Assembly: GCF_900104095.1 (NCBI RefSeq)
Contig: NZ_FNJO01000016.1
Location: forward strand, 62,001-126,000
Length of the DNA stretch: 64,000 nt
From: Ralstonia sp. 25mfcol4.1
GTDB lineage: Bacteria; Pseudomonadota; Gammaproteobacteria; Burkholderiales; Burkholderiaceae
Reading direction: 5' to 3'
The translations under genes were made by a program, and so were the position numbers. Shown here in pieces: positions 1 to 8,700 of the stretch. The notes below the pieces were generated by a model, which had not been told where the DNA came from, did not search any database, and was given only the letters and a program-made list of their open reading frames with translations. Position 1 is the first letter of the stretch. The number at the start of each line of letters is the position of its first letter.

Positions 1-461
1 GCCAGGGCCTGGCGATGGGCATCGGCGCCGCAGTCGGCGCCGCCGCCACGGCATCGGGCAAGAAGACGTTCACGCTGGCTGGCGATGGCGGCTTCATCCT
101 GAACCTGGGCGAACTGGCCACGGCCGTGCAGGAACGTGCCGACATGGTCATCGTGCTGATGAACGACAAAGGCTACGGGGTCATCAAGAACATCCAGGAC
201 GCGCAGTACGGCGGCCGCCGTCACTACGTGGACCTGCATACGCCCGACTACGCGCAACTGTGCCAGTCGCTGGCGCTGCGTCACCGCCGCGTGAGCAACC
301 TGGCAGACATCGGCGCTGCGCTGGAAGCCGCCACGGTGGAGCCCGGTCCGTTCCTGCTGGAGATCGACATGCTGTCGATCGGCAGCTTCAAGACCGTGTT
401 TGCCGGCCCGCCGGTCAACAAGCAGGCCCCCATCGCCAATACGGCGGCGGCTGCGGCCTGA
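1..461 (+). CDS. C-terminal part of a thiamine-pyrophosphate-dependent enzyme (acetolactate synthase/benzoylformate decarboxylase superfamily)
   Basis: This gene is cut by the left window edge; the reading frame is open from base 3. The visible 153 residues are the C-terminal pyrimidine-pyrophosphate-binding domain. They show QGLAMGIGAA, then the TPP/Mg motif GDGGF about 28 residues before MNDKGYG. The family (acetolactate synthase, benzoylformate decarboxylase and relatives) acts on 2-oxo acids in the cytoplasm. It ends 6 bases before the aspartate-dehydrogenase-like gene, so the two are probably co-transcribed with the aldehyde dehydrogenase that follows. A decarboxylase giving an aldehyde for that dehydrogenase would be logical, but this is inference. 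The substrate cannot be told from the fragment. Confidence 0.85.
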   Translation, partial: QGLAMGIGAAVGAAATASGKKTFTLAGDGGFILNLGELATAVQERADMVIVLMNDKGYGVIKNIQDAQYGGRRHYVDLHTPDYAQLCQSLALRHRRVSNLADIGAALEAATVEPGPFLLEIDMLSIGSFKTVFAGPPVNKQAPIANTAAAAA

Positions 462-473
462 GGAGGAATGTCC

Positions 474-1280
474 ATGCTGCATGTGTCGATGGTGGGCTGC
501 GGCGCGATTGGCCGTGGCGTGCTGGAGCTGCTGAAGTCCGACCCCGATGTCGCGTTCGACATGGTGATCGTGCCGGAAGGCGGGATGGCCGCGGCGCGCG
601 GTGCGCTCTCGACGCTGGCGCCGAACGTACGCGTGGCGACCCGGCTGGCCGACGGCGACCGGCGGCCCGATCTGCTCGTCGAATGCGCGGGCCACCAGGC
701 GCTGGAGGAACATGTCGTGCCGGCACTGGAGCGCGGCATTCCGTGCCTGGTGGTGTCGGTCGGCGCGCTCTCCGAACCCGGCATGGCCGAGCGTCTGGAG
801 GCTGCTGCGCGCCGTGGCAACACGCAGGTGCAGCTGCTGTCCGGTGCCATCGGCGCCATCGACGCCCTTGCGGCGGCCCGCGTCGGCGGCCTCGATGAAG
901 TGATCTACACGGGCCGCAAGCCGGCCGGTGCGTGGATCGGTACGCCAGCCGAGCAGCTGTTCGACCTGAACGCACTGACGGAGCCGACCGTGATCTTCGA
1001 AGGGACGGCGCGCGATGCGGCACGGCTCTATCCGAAAAATGCCAACGTGGCGGCCACGGTGTCGCTGGCCGGGCTGGGGCTGGACCGCACGTCGGTCAAG
1101 CTGCTGGCCGATCCGTCGGCGGTGGAGAACGTTCACCACGTGCAAGCGCGAGGCGCCTTCGGCGGCTTCGAGCTGACCATGCGCGGCAAGCCGCTGGCGG
1201 CCAACCCCAAGACGTCCGCACTGACCGTGTTCAGCGTGGTGCGTGCGCTCGGCAACCGCGCCCACGCGGTGTCGATCTGA
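474..1280 (+). CDS. L-aspartate dehydrogenase-like protein (NadX family)
   Basis: The protein has about 268 residues, the usual length of the family. It opens with a Rossmann motif GCGAIGRG for NAD(P). Further on, ECAGHQALEEH and the segment from about residue 110 (LSGAIGAIDAL) are typical of aspartate dehydrogenase, as is TGRKPAGAW. The family interconverts L-aspartate and iminoaspartate/oxaloacetate plus ammonia. An ATG at 468 is also in frame, but the AGGAGG at 461-466 sits only one base before it and seven before the ATG at 474, so 474 is preferred. It lies inside a catabolic operon between the TPP enzyme and an aldehyde dehydrogenase rather than beside nadA/nadC, so a role in amine release from a nitrogenous substrate is possible (inference). 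Confidence 0.85.
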   Translation: MLHVSMVGCGAIGRGVLELLKSDPDVAFDMVIVPEGGMAAARGALSTLAPNVRVATRLADGDRRPDLLVECAGHQALEEHVVPALERGIPCLVVSVGALSEPGMAERLEAAARRGNTQVQLLSGAIGAIDALAAARVGGLDEVIYTGRKPAGAWIGTPAEQLFDLNALTEPTVIFEGTARDAARLYPKNANVAATVSLAGLGLDRTSVKLLADPSAVENVHHVQARGAFGGFELTMRGKPLAANPKTSALTVFSVVRALGNRAHAVSI

Positions 1281-1295
1281 AGCGAGTAATTCCCC

Positions 1296-2771
1296 ATGAC
1301 GACGCAACAAGTCCTTCCCATCCTGATTGCCGGCGAATGGCGCCTGGGCGGCGGCGACCGCTACGCAACGCGCTATCCGGCGACGGGTGAAGTGGTGGCA
1401 GAACTGAACGCGGCCAGCCTGGCTGACGTCGAGGAAGCCATACAAGGCGCCGATCGGGCCTTTCGCCAGAGCGGCTGGGCCCGGCGCAAGCCACACGAGC
1501 GCGCTGCCGTGCTGTACCGCGTGGCCGAACTGATCCGTGCGAAAGCCGAAGGGCTGGCCCAGCGCCAGCGCCTCGACAACGGCAAGCCGATCAGTGAGAC
1601 GCGGGCCCTGGTCGCCAGCGCCGCCGGTACGTTCCAGTTCTTTGCCGCCGCGCTCGAAACGCTCGAAGAGCACATCACGCCGCAGCGCGGAGACTGCCTG
1701 ACGATGAGCGTCTACGAGCCAATGGGTGTGGTCGCCGCCATTACGCCGTGGAATTCGCCCATTGCCAGCGAGGCGCAGAAAATGGCGCCCGCACTTGCCG
1801 CGGGCAATGCCGTCATCGTCAAGCCGGCCGAGGTCACGCCGCTGATGGCACTGGAACTGGCTGCCATCTGCGAGGAAGCCGGCGTCCCGAAGGGGCTGAT
1901 CAGCGTACTCCCAGGGAAGGGTTCCGTGATCGGCGACGCTATTACGAAGCATCCGCTGGTGCGCCGCGTGTCGTTCACCGGCGGCACCACCACCGGCAAG
2001 CACATCGCGCATATCGCGGCGGAAAAGATGATGCCGGTGTCGCTGGAACTGGGCGGCAAGTCGCCGACCATGGTGTTCGACGATGCCGACCTGGACCATG
2101 CAGTGAGCGGCGTGCTGTATGGCGTATTCAGTTCGTCGGGCGAATCGTGTATTGCCGGTTCGCGCCTGTTCGTGGCGCGCTCGCAGTATGAGGCGTTCAT
2201 CGACCGCCTGGCGGCTGGCGCGGCAAAGCTGCGCGTGGGAGACCCCGCCGACGAGCGCACTCAGATGGGGCCGTTGATCACGGACCGGCACCGCGACAGC
2301 ATCGAATCGTACGTGGCGGTGGGCGTGGAGGACGGCGGCCAGCTGCGCACCGGCGGCATCCGCCCCGACGTGGCGGGCCTGCCCAATGGCTATTTCTATA
2401 CGCCAACGATCATCGAGGGTCTCGACAACCGCGCACGGATCTGCCAGGAAGAAATCTTCGGGCCGGTGCTGGTAGCGATGCCGTTCGATGACGAAGATGA
2501 CCTGATCGAGCAGGCCAATGACAGCGTCTACGCGCTGGCAGCAGGCATCTGGACCCGCGACTACAAGCGTGCGTGGCGGGTGGCACGATCCGTGCAAGCC
2601 GGCAATGTCTGGATCAACACGTACAAGCAGTTCTCGATTGCCACGCCGTTCGGCGGCTGGCGGGACAGTGGCCTCGGCCGCGAGAAGGGACGGCTTGGCA
2701 TCCTGCAGTACATGGAGCAGAAGAGCGTGTACTGGGGCCTGAACGAACAACCGCTGCCGTGGGCCAACTGA
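1296..2771 (+). CDS. NAD(P)-dependent aldehyde dehydrogenase
   Basis: This is a full-length aldehyde dehydrogenase of 491 residues. It has the NAD-binding region ITPWNSPI followed by KPAEVTPL. The general base is Glu251 in LELGGKSP and the catalytic cysteine is Cys285 in SSGESCIAGS. The C-terminal part contains EEIFGPVL and FGGWRDSG. It oxidises an aldehyde to the carboxylate in the cytoplasm. It starts 15 bases after the aspartate-dehydrogenase-like gene and 43 bases before the VOC gene, so it belongs to the same transcription unit. The substrate is unknown; a semialdehyde from ring cleavage or the aldehyde product of the TPP enzyme are the reasonable options. Confidence 0.93.
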   Translation: MTTQQVLPILIAGEWRLGGGDRYATRYPATGEVVAELNAASLADVEEAIQGADRAFRQSGWARRKPHERAAVLYRVAELIRAKAEGLAQRQRLDNGKPISETRALVASAAGTFQFFAAALETLEEHITPQRGDCLTMSVYEPMGVVAAITPWNSPIASEAQKMAPALAAGNAVIVKPAEVTPLMALELAAICEEAGVPKGLISVLPGKGSVIGDAITKHPLVRRVSFTGGTTTGKHIAHIAAEKMMPVSLELGGKSPTMVFDDADLDHAVSGVLYGVFSSSGESCIAGSRLFVARSQYEAFIDRLAAGAAKLRVGDPADERTQMGPLITDRHRDSIESYVAVGVEDGGQLRTGGIRPDVAGLPNGYFYTPTIIEGLDNRARICQEEIFGPVLVAMPFDDEDDLIEQANDSVYALAAGIWTRDYKRAWRVARSVQAGNVWINTYKQFSIATPFGGWRDSGLGREKGRLGILQYMEQKSVYWGLNEQPLPWAN

Positions 2772-2814
2772 GGCCATCGCGCATCATCGCAAACCGGCAG
2801 GACGGAGACTGGAA

Positions 2815-3780
2815 ATGAAGGTATTGGGAATTGACGAGATCGTCTACGGCGCCGACGACTTCGATGCATGTCGCGGCTTCTTCGGGGACTGGGGCCTGAC
2901 GATCAAGCGCGATGACGCGCAGGGTCTGGACTTCGAGACCCTGAACGGTTGCCGCGTGCTCGTACGCAAGGCCGGCGACGCGGCGCTGCCGCCGGCCATC
3001 GAGGATGGCCCGACGCTGCGTGAAGTGGTATGGGGCGTCGACAGCGAAGCGTCGCTGGCGGCCCTGCGTGACCGCATTGCCAGTGAGCCGACCTTCGTGT
3101 CGCTGGAGAATGGGGCGCGTATCGGGTGCACCGACCCGAATGGCCTGGCGGTGCGCTTCCAGGTCACGCGCAAGCATGATGTCCAGGTGGACTGTGCGGT
3201 GATGAACACGTGGAACGACAAGCCGCGCATGAACCAGCGCAGCCCGATCTACGAGCGCGCCATTCCGATCGAGGTAGGCCACGTGGTGTTCTTCGTGAAG
3301 GACGTGAAGGCGACGGAGCGGTTCTACATCGATAAGTTCGGATTCGTGCAATCTGACAATTATCCCGACCGTGGCGCGTTCCTGCGCTGCGCCGCAGAAG
3401 GCGGCCACCACGATCTGTTCCTGCTGCAGCTTCCGCACGGCAAAGCCGGTCTTAATCACGTGGCGTTCACGGTGCGCGATATCCACGAGGTATTTGGCGG
3501 GGGCATGAACATGTCCCGCAAGGGCTGGGATACGCAGCTCGGACCGGGCCGCCATCCCATCTCGTCGGCGTACTTCTGGTATTTCAGGAATCCGGCTGGC
3601 GGGCTGATCGAGTACTACGCCGACGAAGACCAGCTCGATGCCCACTGGGAACCGCGGGCGTTCGAGCCCGGCCCCACCATGTTCGCCGAATGGGCGATCG
3701 AGGGGGGCATCGATGGCAATACCCGTCGTCAGAAGAACGCCGGCGGTCCGGAAGGCAAGTTCCTGACGGAAAAGCGTTAA
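2815..3780 (+). CDS. Two-domain VOC-superfamily protein, probable extradiol-type dioxygenase
   Basis: The protein has 321 residues with two vicinal-oxygen-chelate halves, the layout of type I extradiol dioxygenases. The C-terminal half carries a complete 2-His-1-Glu metal triad by position: His156 in EVGHVVFF, His215 in LNHVAFTV and Glu266 in LIEYYAD. The N-terminal half lacks the matching ligands, as is usual in this group. RBS GGACGGAGA lies a few bases upstream of ATG 2815. It sits between the aldehyde dehydrogenase and a VanB-type reductase, which supports an aromatic ring-cleavage or related role. A glyoxalase-like isomerase or hydrolase remains possible; the substrate is not visible. 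Confidence 0.8.
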   Translation: MKVLGIDEIVYGADDFDACRGFFGDWGLTIKRDDAQGLDFETLNGCRVLVRKAGDAALPPAIEDGPTLREVVWGVDSEASLAALRDRIASEPTFVSLENGARIGCTDPNGLAVRFQVTRKHDVQVDCAVMNTWNDKPRMNQRSPIYERAIPIEVGHVVFFVKDVKATERFYIDKFGFVQSDNYPDRGAFLRCAAEGGHHDLFLLQLPHGKAGLNHVAFTVRDIHEVFGGGMNMSRKGWDTQLGPGRHPISSAYFWYFRNPAGGLIEYYADEDQLDAHWEPRAFEPGPTMFAEWAIEGGIDGNTRRQKNAGGPEGKFLTEKR

Positions 3781-3813
3781 GCATCCGGAAGTCTCGAAGT
3801 AGAAGGAAGCCCC

Positions 3814-4770
3814 ATGAGTGCGAGCCCATCTTTAGCCCTGCGCGTGCAGGCCATGCGCTTCGAGTCGCGTGGCGTCGTCAGCCTGGAACTGCGTGACCCC
3901 GACGGGGCGCCGTTGCCGGAATTCGCGCCCGGCGCCCATATCGACCTGCACCTGGCCAACGGCCTGGTCCGCAGCTACTCGCTGTGTGGTGCCCCCGAAC
4001 AGCGCGACCGCTATACGGTGGGCGTGCTGAATGATCGCAACAGCCGTGGCGGCTCGCGCTTCGTCCACGAGCAGTTGCGCGTGGGCGCCACGCTGACGGT
4101 GGCAGCGCCGCGCAATCACTTCGCGTTGAACGAGGATGCCGCGCATACGGTGCTGGTGGCCGGTGGCATCGGTGTGACGCCGATCGTATGCATGGCGCGG
4201 CGCCTCGCCGAACGCGGGCGTGCATTCACCCTGCTGTATTGCGCGCGCTCGCGTGCCGAGGCGGCGTTCATCGAGCAGCTTTCGGCCTACGGCGATGCGG
4301 TGCGTTTCCACTTCGACGACGAAGCGGGCGTGCCCCCCGACCTGAGCGCCATGCTGGCAGGCCAGGACGCCAGCACGCACTTCTATTGCTGCGGTCCGGG
4401 GCCGATGTTGACGGCGTTCGAGTCCGCCTGCGATATGCACGGTTACGCGAACGTGCATATCGAGCGCTTTGCCGCCGATCCGGCGACGGAAGCGGTGCAA
4501 GAGGGGGAATACAGCGTGCAACTGCAGCGCTCGGGCAAGAACGTGCGCGTGCCGTCCGGCAAGTCGCTGCTGGACGCCCTGCTGGAGTCGGGCGTGGCTG
4601 TGGAATACAGCTGCCGCGAAGGTGTGTGCGGATCGTGCGAGACGGCTGTGCTCGACGGTTGCCCGGATCACCGCGACAGCGTACTCAGCAACAGCGAGCG
4701 CGCATCGAACAAGACCATGATGGTCTGTGTGTCCGGTTGCAAGGGCCAGCGCCTGGTGCTGGACCTCTGA
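3814..4770 (+). CDS. PDR/VanB-family oxidoreductase (ferredoxin reductase component)
   Basis: The 318-residue protein has the three-part layout of phthalate dioxygenase reductase and VanB. An FMN-binding barrel comes first (RSYSLCG near residue 52), then the NAD module (VAGGIGVTPI and CCGPGPML), then a C-terminal plant-type 2Fe-2S domain with CREGVCGSC and a final cysteine near the C-terminus. It passes electrons from NAD(P)H to a Rieske oxygenase or other acceptor. No oxygenase subunit accompanies it here; a partner may lie left of the window, or it may serve an oxygenase elsewhere. It follows the VOC gene by 33 bases in the same orientation. A second homologue, the likely true VanB, lies at 41175-42116. 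Confidence 0.92.
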   Translation: MSASPSLALRVQAMRFESRGVVSLELRDPDGAPLPEFAPGAHIDLHLANGLVRSYSLCGAPEQRDRYTVGVLNDRNSRGGSRFVHEQLRVGATLTVAAPRNHFALNEDAAHTVLVAGGIGVTPIVCMARRLAERGRAFTLLYCARSRAEAAFIEQLSAYGDAVRFHFDDEAGVPPDLSAMLAGQDASTHFYCCGPGPMLTAFESACDMHGYANVHIERFAADPATEAVQEGEYSVQLQRSGKNVRVPSGKSLLDALLESGVAVEYSCREGVCGSCETAVLDGCPDHRDSVLSNSERASNKTMMVCVSGCKGQRLVLDL

Positions 4771-4780
4771 CCAACGCAAC

Positions 4781-4802
4781 GCCGCGCCATGACAGGCGCG
4801 GC
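4781..4802 (+). terminator. Stem-loop after the reductase gene, without U-tract
   Basis: A perfect 8-bp GC stem (4781-4788 with 4795-4802) encloses the loop ATGACA, 11 bases after the reductase stop codon. No T-run follows, so it is not a classical rho-independent terminator. It may protect or attenuate the transcript before the MFS gene. Confidence 0.4.
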
Positions 4803-4896
4803 TACGAAGACTGCCCGCCGGCAAGGCAGAGCCGCACGTTCAGGGACGAAGCGGCCACGCGGGTAACTGCCCTACACGATTCAGGAATAGATACCC

Positions 4897-6363
4897 GTGT
4901 TGATTCAGAGACAAGACGCCGCACCTTCGCTGCAGGGTGCACAGGCGGGCGCTGTGGCCTACGGCGGCGCAGCAACCGGCGAGTCCGCCGCCACATCCCA
5001 GACGCAATCGGCCGCAAAGGTGACGCGTGGCCAGATCATTGCCCGCATCGAGCGCATGCCGGGCAACATGATGCACGTGCGTGCACGGCTGCTGATCGGG
5101 CTGGCGACGTTTTTCGATGGCTTCGACGTGATTGCCATTGCGGCAACGCTGCCACTGCTGATCGCGAAGTGGTCGCTTTCGCCTGGCCAGATTGGCTTGT
5201 TGATCGCCGCTCCGTCGGTGGGGCAACTGGTTGGAGCGCTGCTGTTTCCCGCATTGGCCGAACGGTTTGGCCGCCTGCGTTCGATTGGCTGGAGCGCCGG
5301 CATCATCGGCCTGATGAGCCTGGCGTGTGGTTTCGCCCCGTCGTTCGAGATATTCCTGCTGTTGCGCATCGTGCAGGGTCTGGGCCTGGGCGGCGAGTTG
5401 CCTGTGGCGGCGACGTACATCAATGAGGTAACGCGCGCGCACGGCCGCGGCAAGTTCGTGCTGCTATACGAGATCGTGTTCCCGATCGGATTGATGGTGT
5501 CGAATGCGCTGGGCGCCGTGCTGGTGCCGCGCTACGGCTGGGAGGTGATGTATTTCCTCGGCGGCGTGCCACTGGTGCTGTTTTTCGTGCTGCGCCGGCT
5601 GATTCCGGAGTCGCCGCGCTGGCTGGCGGAAAAAGGCCGCATGGCGGCCGCCGCCGACGCGCTGCGCCAATTCGAAGCGCGGGCCACGCAGCCATTGGCA
5701 CCCATTGGCGATACGTCGAGGTTCGATGCGATGGGCGACCGTCCGCGCCGCCGCGTGCGCGATCTGGTGGGCAAGGCCTATCTGGGGCGAACGCTTGCCG
5801 TGTGGATGCTGTGGGCCACCTGCGGGTTTATCCAGTATGGGCTGTCGACCTGGCTGCCGACGGTCTACCAAACCATCTACCACGCACCGCTGCAACTTGC
5901 ACTGAACCTGGCGGCAGGTGCATCCGTGCTGGGCGTGGTGGGGTCGTTGATCTGCGCGCTGGTGGTGGACAAGGTGGGTCGCAAACCGGTGATCAACGTG
6001 TCGTTTGTGCTGTGTGCGGCGTCGCTGATTCTGGCAGGTGTGTTTCACGCGTCGTCGGTGTATGTGGTGGCCACCTTCTGTGCGCTGGCGATGGGCTTCC
6101 TGGCCTGCGGCTTCATCACGGCCTACGTCTATACCCCCGAGCTTTACCCGACGAGCGTGCGGGCCATGGGCTGTGGCCTGGGCGGGGCGTGGCTGAAGGT
6201 ATCGGCGATCTTCGCGCCGGGCATCATCGCCTCGACCATCGGCACTGGGAATTTGAGCACCGCGTTCTTCGGGCTGGCGGTAGTGCCCCTGCTCGCCGCG
6301 GTCACCGTGTTTTTCCTCGGCATCGAAACCAAGGGCCAGGTTCTGGAAGAACTGGAGGTGTGA
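4897..6363 (+). CDS. MFS transporter, aromatic acid:H+ symporter (AAHS) type
   Basis: This is a 12-helix major facilitator of 488 residues from a GTG start with AGGAA upstream. The first helix carries the DGFD motif (near residue 72) characteristic of the AAHS group that imports 4-hydroxybenzoate, vanillate and similar acids. The loop 2-3 motif is present as PALAERFGRLRS, and PESPRWLAEKGR lies in the central loop. About 65 N-terminal residues precede the first helix, so an internal ATG could be the true start. It closes the first catabolic block and is followed by a strong terminator, so it probably brings in the substrate of that block. The solute cannot be named. Confidence 0.9.
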   Translation: MLIQRQDAAPSLQGAQAGAVAYGGAATGESAATSQTQSAAKVTRGQIIARIERMPGNMMHVRARLLIGLATFFDGFDVIAIAATLPLLIAKWSLSPGQIGLLIAAPSVGQLVGALLFPALAERFGRLRSIGWSAGIIGLMSLACGFAPSFEIFLLLRIVQGLGLGGELPVAATYINEVTRAHGRGKFVLLYEIVFPIGLMVSNALGAVLVPRYGWEVMYFLGGVPLVLFFVLRRLIPESPRWLAEKGRMAAAADALRQFEARATQPLAPIGDTSRFDAMGDRPRRRVRDLVGKAYLGRTLAVWMLWATCGFIQYGLSTWLPTVYQTIYHAPLQLALNLAAGASVLGVVGSLICALVVDKVGRKPVINVSFVLCAASLILAGVFHASSVYVVATFCALAMGFLACGFITAYVYTPELYPTSVRAMGCGLGGAWLKVSAIFAPGIIASTIGTGNLSTAFFGLAVVPLLAAVTVFFLGIETKGQVLEELEV

Positions 6364-6420
6364 CGCCGCGCGGCGTTGAACGGTGTTGCCTCCGCTTGTC
6401 AATGCTGCCCCGACGCCGAC

Positions 6421-6447
6421 TGCCCCGGCGCGCGGGGCATTTTTATT
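6421..6447 (+). terminator. Rho-independent terminator of the first catabolic operon
   Basis: A 7-bp stem, TGCCCCG at 6421-6427 with CGGGGCA at 6433-6439, is followed directly by TTTTTATT. It ends transcription about 60-80 bases after the MFS stop codon. A smaller 14-base palindrome (6363-6376) lies just after that stop. Confidence 0.85.
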
Positions 6448-6682
6448 CCGCGCCCGGGGCCGCTGATGCCGGCCAAAAACTAGGGTTTTCCTTAAGTTGA
6501 TAAATCAACAAAGCGGTTTACAGTGAAATCGTTCCCGGTGTGGATCTTGGTTTTATATATGGAACAATTCTGCTAGTGTTCGGCATAGCGCCGAGTGCTC
6601 CGGTCATCGGGCATGGCGAAGCATGTTATATCGACATGCCTTGCTGTTCATCGGCAAACCGAACGTCAAGCAGAGAGAGACC
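6448..6682 (+). promoter_or_regulatory. Promoter and operator region of the IclR-type gene
   Basis: This AT-richer stretch (the gap 6364-6682 holds no gene) contains a perfect inverted repeat GTTGA-TAAA-TCAAC at 6496-6509 and a TTTTATATAT tract near 6550. The dyad is a plausible regulator binding site, perhaps for the IclR protein encoded just downstream, but no second copy was found to support it. Confidence 0.4.
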
Positions 6683-7504
6683 ATGACTACAACCACTCCC
6701 ACCGAGGAGATGCAGGACAAGTACATCGTGCCGGGTCTTGAGCGCGGGCTCAGGCTGCTGGGCGAGTTCAGCAGCAAGGATCGCACGCTGTCGGCGGCGG
6801 AGCTGGCGAGGCGACTGCAAGTGCCGCGTTCGACGGTGTTCCGGTTACTCGCCACGCTGGAAATGATGGGCTTCGTGGAGCGCACGGACGGTGGGCGGGA
6901 GTTCCGCCTGGGGATGGCGGTGCTGAGGCTGGGGTTCGATTACCTGGCGTCGCTGGAATTGACCGAGCTGGGCCGGCCGCTGCTGGACCGGCTGCGCGAC
7001 GAAATTCACTATCCGTGCAATCTCGTGGTGCGCGATGGCCGGTCGATCGTGTACGTGGCGAAATCCGTGGCGGCCCGGCCGTTCACGAGCACGGTGAATG
7101 TAGGAACGCGCCTTCCTGCGCATGCCACGGTGCTGGGCCGCGTGTTGCTGGAGGACCTGACGCTGCCGCAGCTACGGGAACTGTATCCCGAGACGCGTCT
7201 GGAAGTGTTCTCGGAAAGCACACCGCGCACGGTGGAAGAGTTGTACGAGATGGTGCAGCGTGACCGCCAGCGCGGCTACGTCCTGCACGAGGGATTCTTC
7301 GAGGCCAGTATCTCGACCATTGCCGCGCCGGTACGCGATCGCACCCGGCGCGTGGTGGCGGCCCTGGGCGTGACGATTCCGGCAGCACGGATCGATCCTG
7401 CCCAGCTCGAACCGATGGTGGAAAGGGTGCGGGAGGCGGCAGCGGAATTGTCGCGCCTGCTGGATTACCGGCCAATGCCCGAAAGCATGGTGGCCGGCCA
7501 ATGA
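6683..7504 (+). CDS. IclR-family transcriptional regulator
   Basis: The 273-residue protein begins at ATG 6683, preceded by a purine-rich AGAGAGAGA. An N-terminal winged helix-turn-helix (roughly residues 15-75, with LSAAELARRLQVPRSTVFRLLATLE) is followed by the IclR effector domain. The usual segments VGTRLPAHATVLGRVLL and VLHEGFFEASISTIAAPV are visible. IclR proteins bind small aromatic or organic acids and control neighbouring catabolic operons. The gene stands between the terminated first operon and a co-directional Bug receptor and molybdenum hydroxylase, so those are its likely targets. An upstream in-frame ATG at 6623 lacks a good ribosome-binding site. Confidence 0.92.
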   Translation: MTTTTPTEEMQDKYIVPGLERGLRLLGEFSSKDRTLSAAELARRLQVPRSTVFRLLATLEMMGFVERTDGGREFRLGMAVLRLGFDYLASLELTELGRPLLDRLRDEIHYPCNLVVRDGRSIVYVAKSVAARPFTSTVNVGTRLPAHATVLGRVLLEDLTLPQLRELYPETRLEVFSESTPRTVEELYEMVQRDRQRGYVLHEGFFEASISTIAAPVRDRTRRVVAALGVTIPAARIDPAQLEPMVERVREAAAELSRLLDYRPMPESMVAGQ

Positions 7505-7553
7505 CAACGCGACGGTAGCGATCGTAACGATCGAAGGGACAGGCAGGAACAGC

Positions 7554-8564
7554 ATGCAGCACCGCAGCCACAACGCAAAGGCAACCCAATGGACCCGGCG
7601 GTGGCTGGGCGCAATGGCGGCAACGGCGGCCGTCGCCATGGCTGGCACAGCGCATGCCGAGACGTGCGCGAGCGTGCGGATCGTCGTGCCGTTTCCCGCC
7701 GGCGGAGCGGCCGACCAGCTTGCCCGCACGCTGTCCGTAGGGCTGCAGCAGCGCAAGGGTACGCCACTCATCGTGGACAACAAGCCCGGTGCCAACGGCA
7801 ACATCGGCATCGATGCGGTGCGACGCGCGGCCGGGGACGGTTGCACCTGGCTGGTCGTGCCGGCCGGCAACCTGACGATCAATCCGACGCTGTTTCCGAA
7901 GCTTTCCTATAACGTGGCCCGCGACTTCCGACCTGTATCGCTGCTGGCCAGTTCTCCCAACGTGCTGGCCGTGCATCCTTCGGTCAAGGCGCACACGGTC
8001 CCGGAACTCATTGCGCTGGCAAAACAGGCCGACCAGGCCAGGACGCCGCTGGGCTATGCCAGTCCCGGGGTCGGCAGCGGCCTGCATCTGGCGGGCGAAC
8101 TGTTCCACCACAAGGCGGGCGCGAACATGCTGCATGTGCCGTACAAGGGCACCACGCAGGCCGTCAATGACGTGGTGGGCGGGCAGGTGCCGGTGCTGTT
8201 CGGCACATGGCCGACGCTTGCCCCGTTCATCCAGTCCGGAGCGCTGCGCGCGATTGCCGTGACGCAATCGAATCGCTCGGCTGCCGCGCCCGGTCTGCCG
8301 TCGCTGGCGGAACAGGGTATGCCAGGCATCGACGTGAGTTCGTGGTATGCGCTGCTCGTGCCATCGGCGACGCCCAAGCCCCTGGCCGATGCGCTTGCCG
8401 TCGACGTACAGACCTTGTTTGCCACACCGGCGGTTCGCGCCGATCTGCAGCGCCAGGGTCTGGAGCCCATCGCCAGCACGCCAGAGGCCCTCGCTGCACG
8501 GATTCGCAGTGAAGCCGCGTCGTGGGCCACGCTGATTCGCACGTACCACATCACCGCGGACTAG
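7554..8564 (+). CDS. Bug-family periplasmic substrate-binding protein
   Basis: The 336-residue protein has a Sec-type signal ending near AHA-ET (about residue 36). It shows the Bug hallmarks VPFPAGGAADQLAR, DNKPGANGNIG, the YASPGVGSGLHLAGELF segment and HVPYKGTTQAVNDVVGGQV. These proteins bind carboxylates in the periplasm for tripartite tricarboxylate transporters, but no TctA/TctB membrane subunit is present in the window, as is common for orphan Bug genes in this order. It sits 50 bases after the IclR gene and before a molybdenum hydroxylase, so it probably captures the substrate of that enzyme (inference). Confidence 0.92.
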   Translation: MQHRSHNAKATQWTRRWLGAMAATAAVAMAGTAHAETCASVRIVVPFPAGGAADQLARTLSVGLQQRKGTPLIVDNKPGANGNIGIDAVRRAAGDGCTWLVVPAGNLTINPTLFPKLSYNVARDFRPVSLLASSPNVLAVHPSVKAHTVPELIALAKQADQARTPLGYASPGVGSGLHLAGELFHHKAGANMLHVPYKGTTQAVNDVVGGQVPVLFGTWPTLAPFIQSGALRAIAVTQSNRSAAAPGLPSLAEQGMPGIDVSSWYALLVPSATPKPLADALAVDVQTLFATPAVRADLQRQGLEPIASTPEALAARIRSEAASWATLIRTYHITAD

Positions 8565-8700
8565 CGGAAATCGTTCGGAGGCGCCAAGCCGGCGCCATCC
8601 CCAATCCCCATTTTTGAGTCGTACCTGGCCGCACCGCGTGCAGTGCGCGGTGGCATGCGGCCGTCTTTTCTTGCACTGTCGAGGACAAAGCGAGGCAACC

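Noticed and set aside
2815..3780. A classical catechol 2,3-dioxygenase
   Set aside because: The triad fits, but overall length and motifs do not allow a specific name, so only the superfamily is given.
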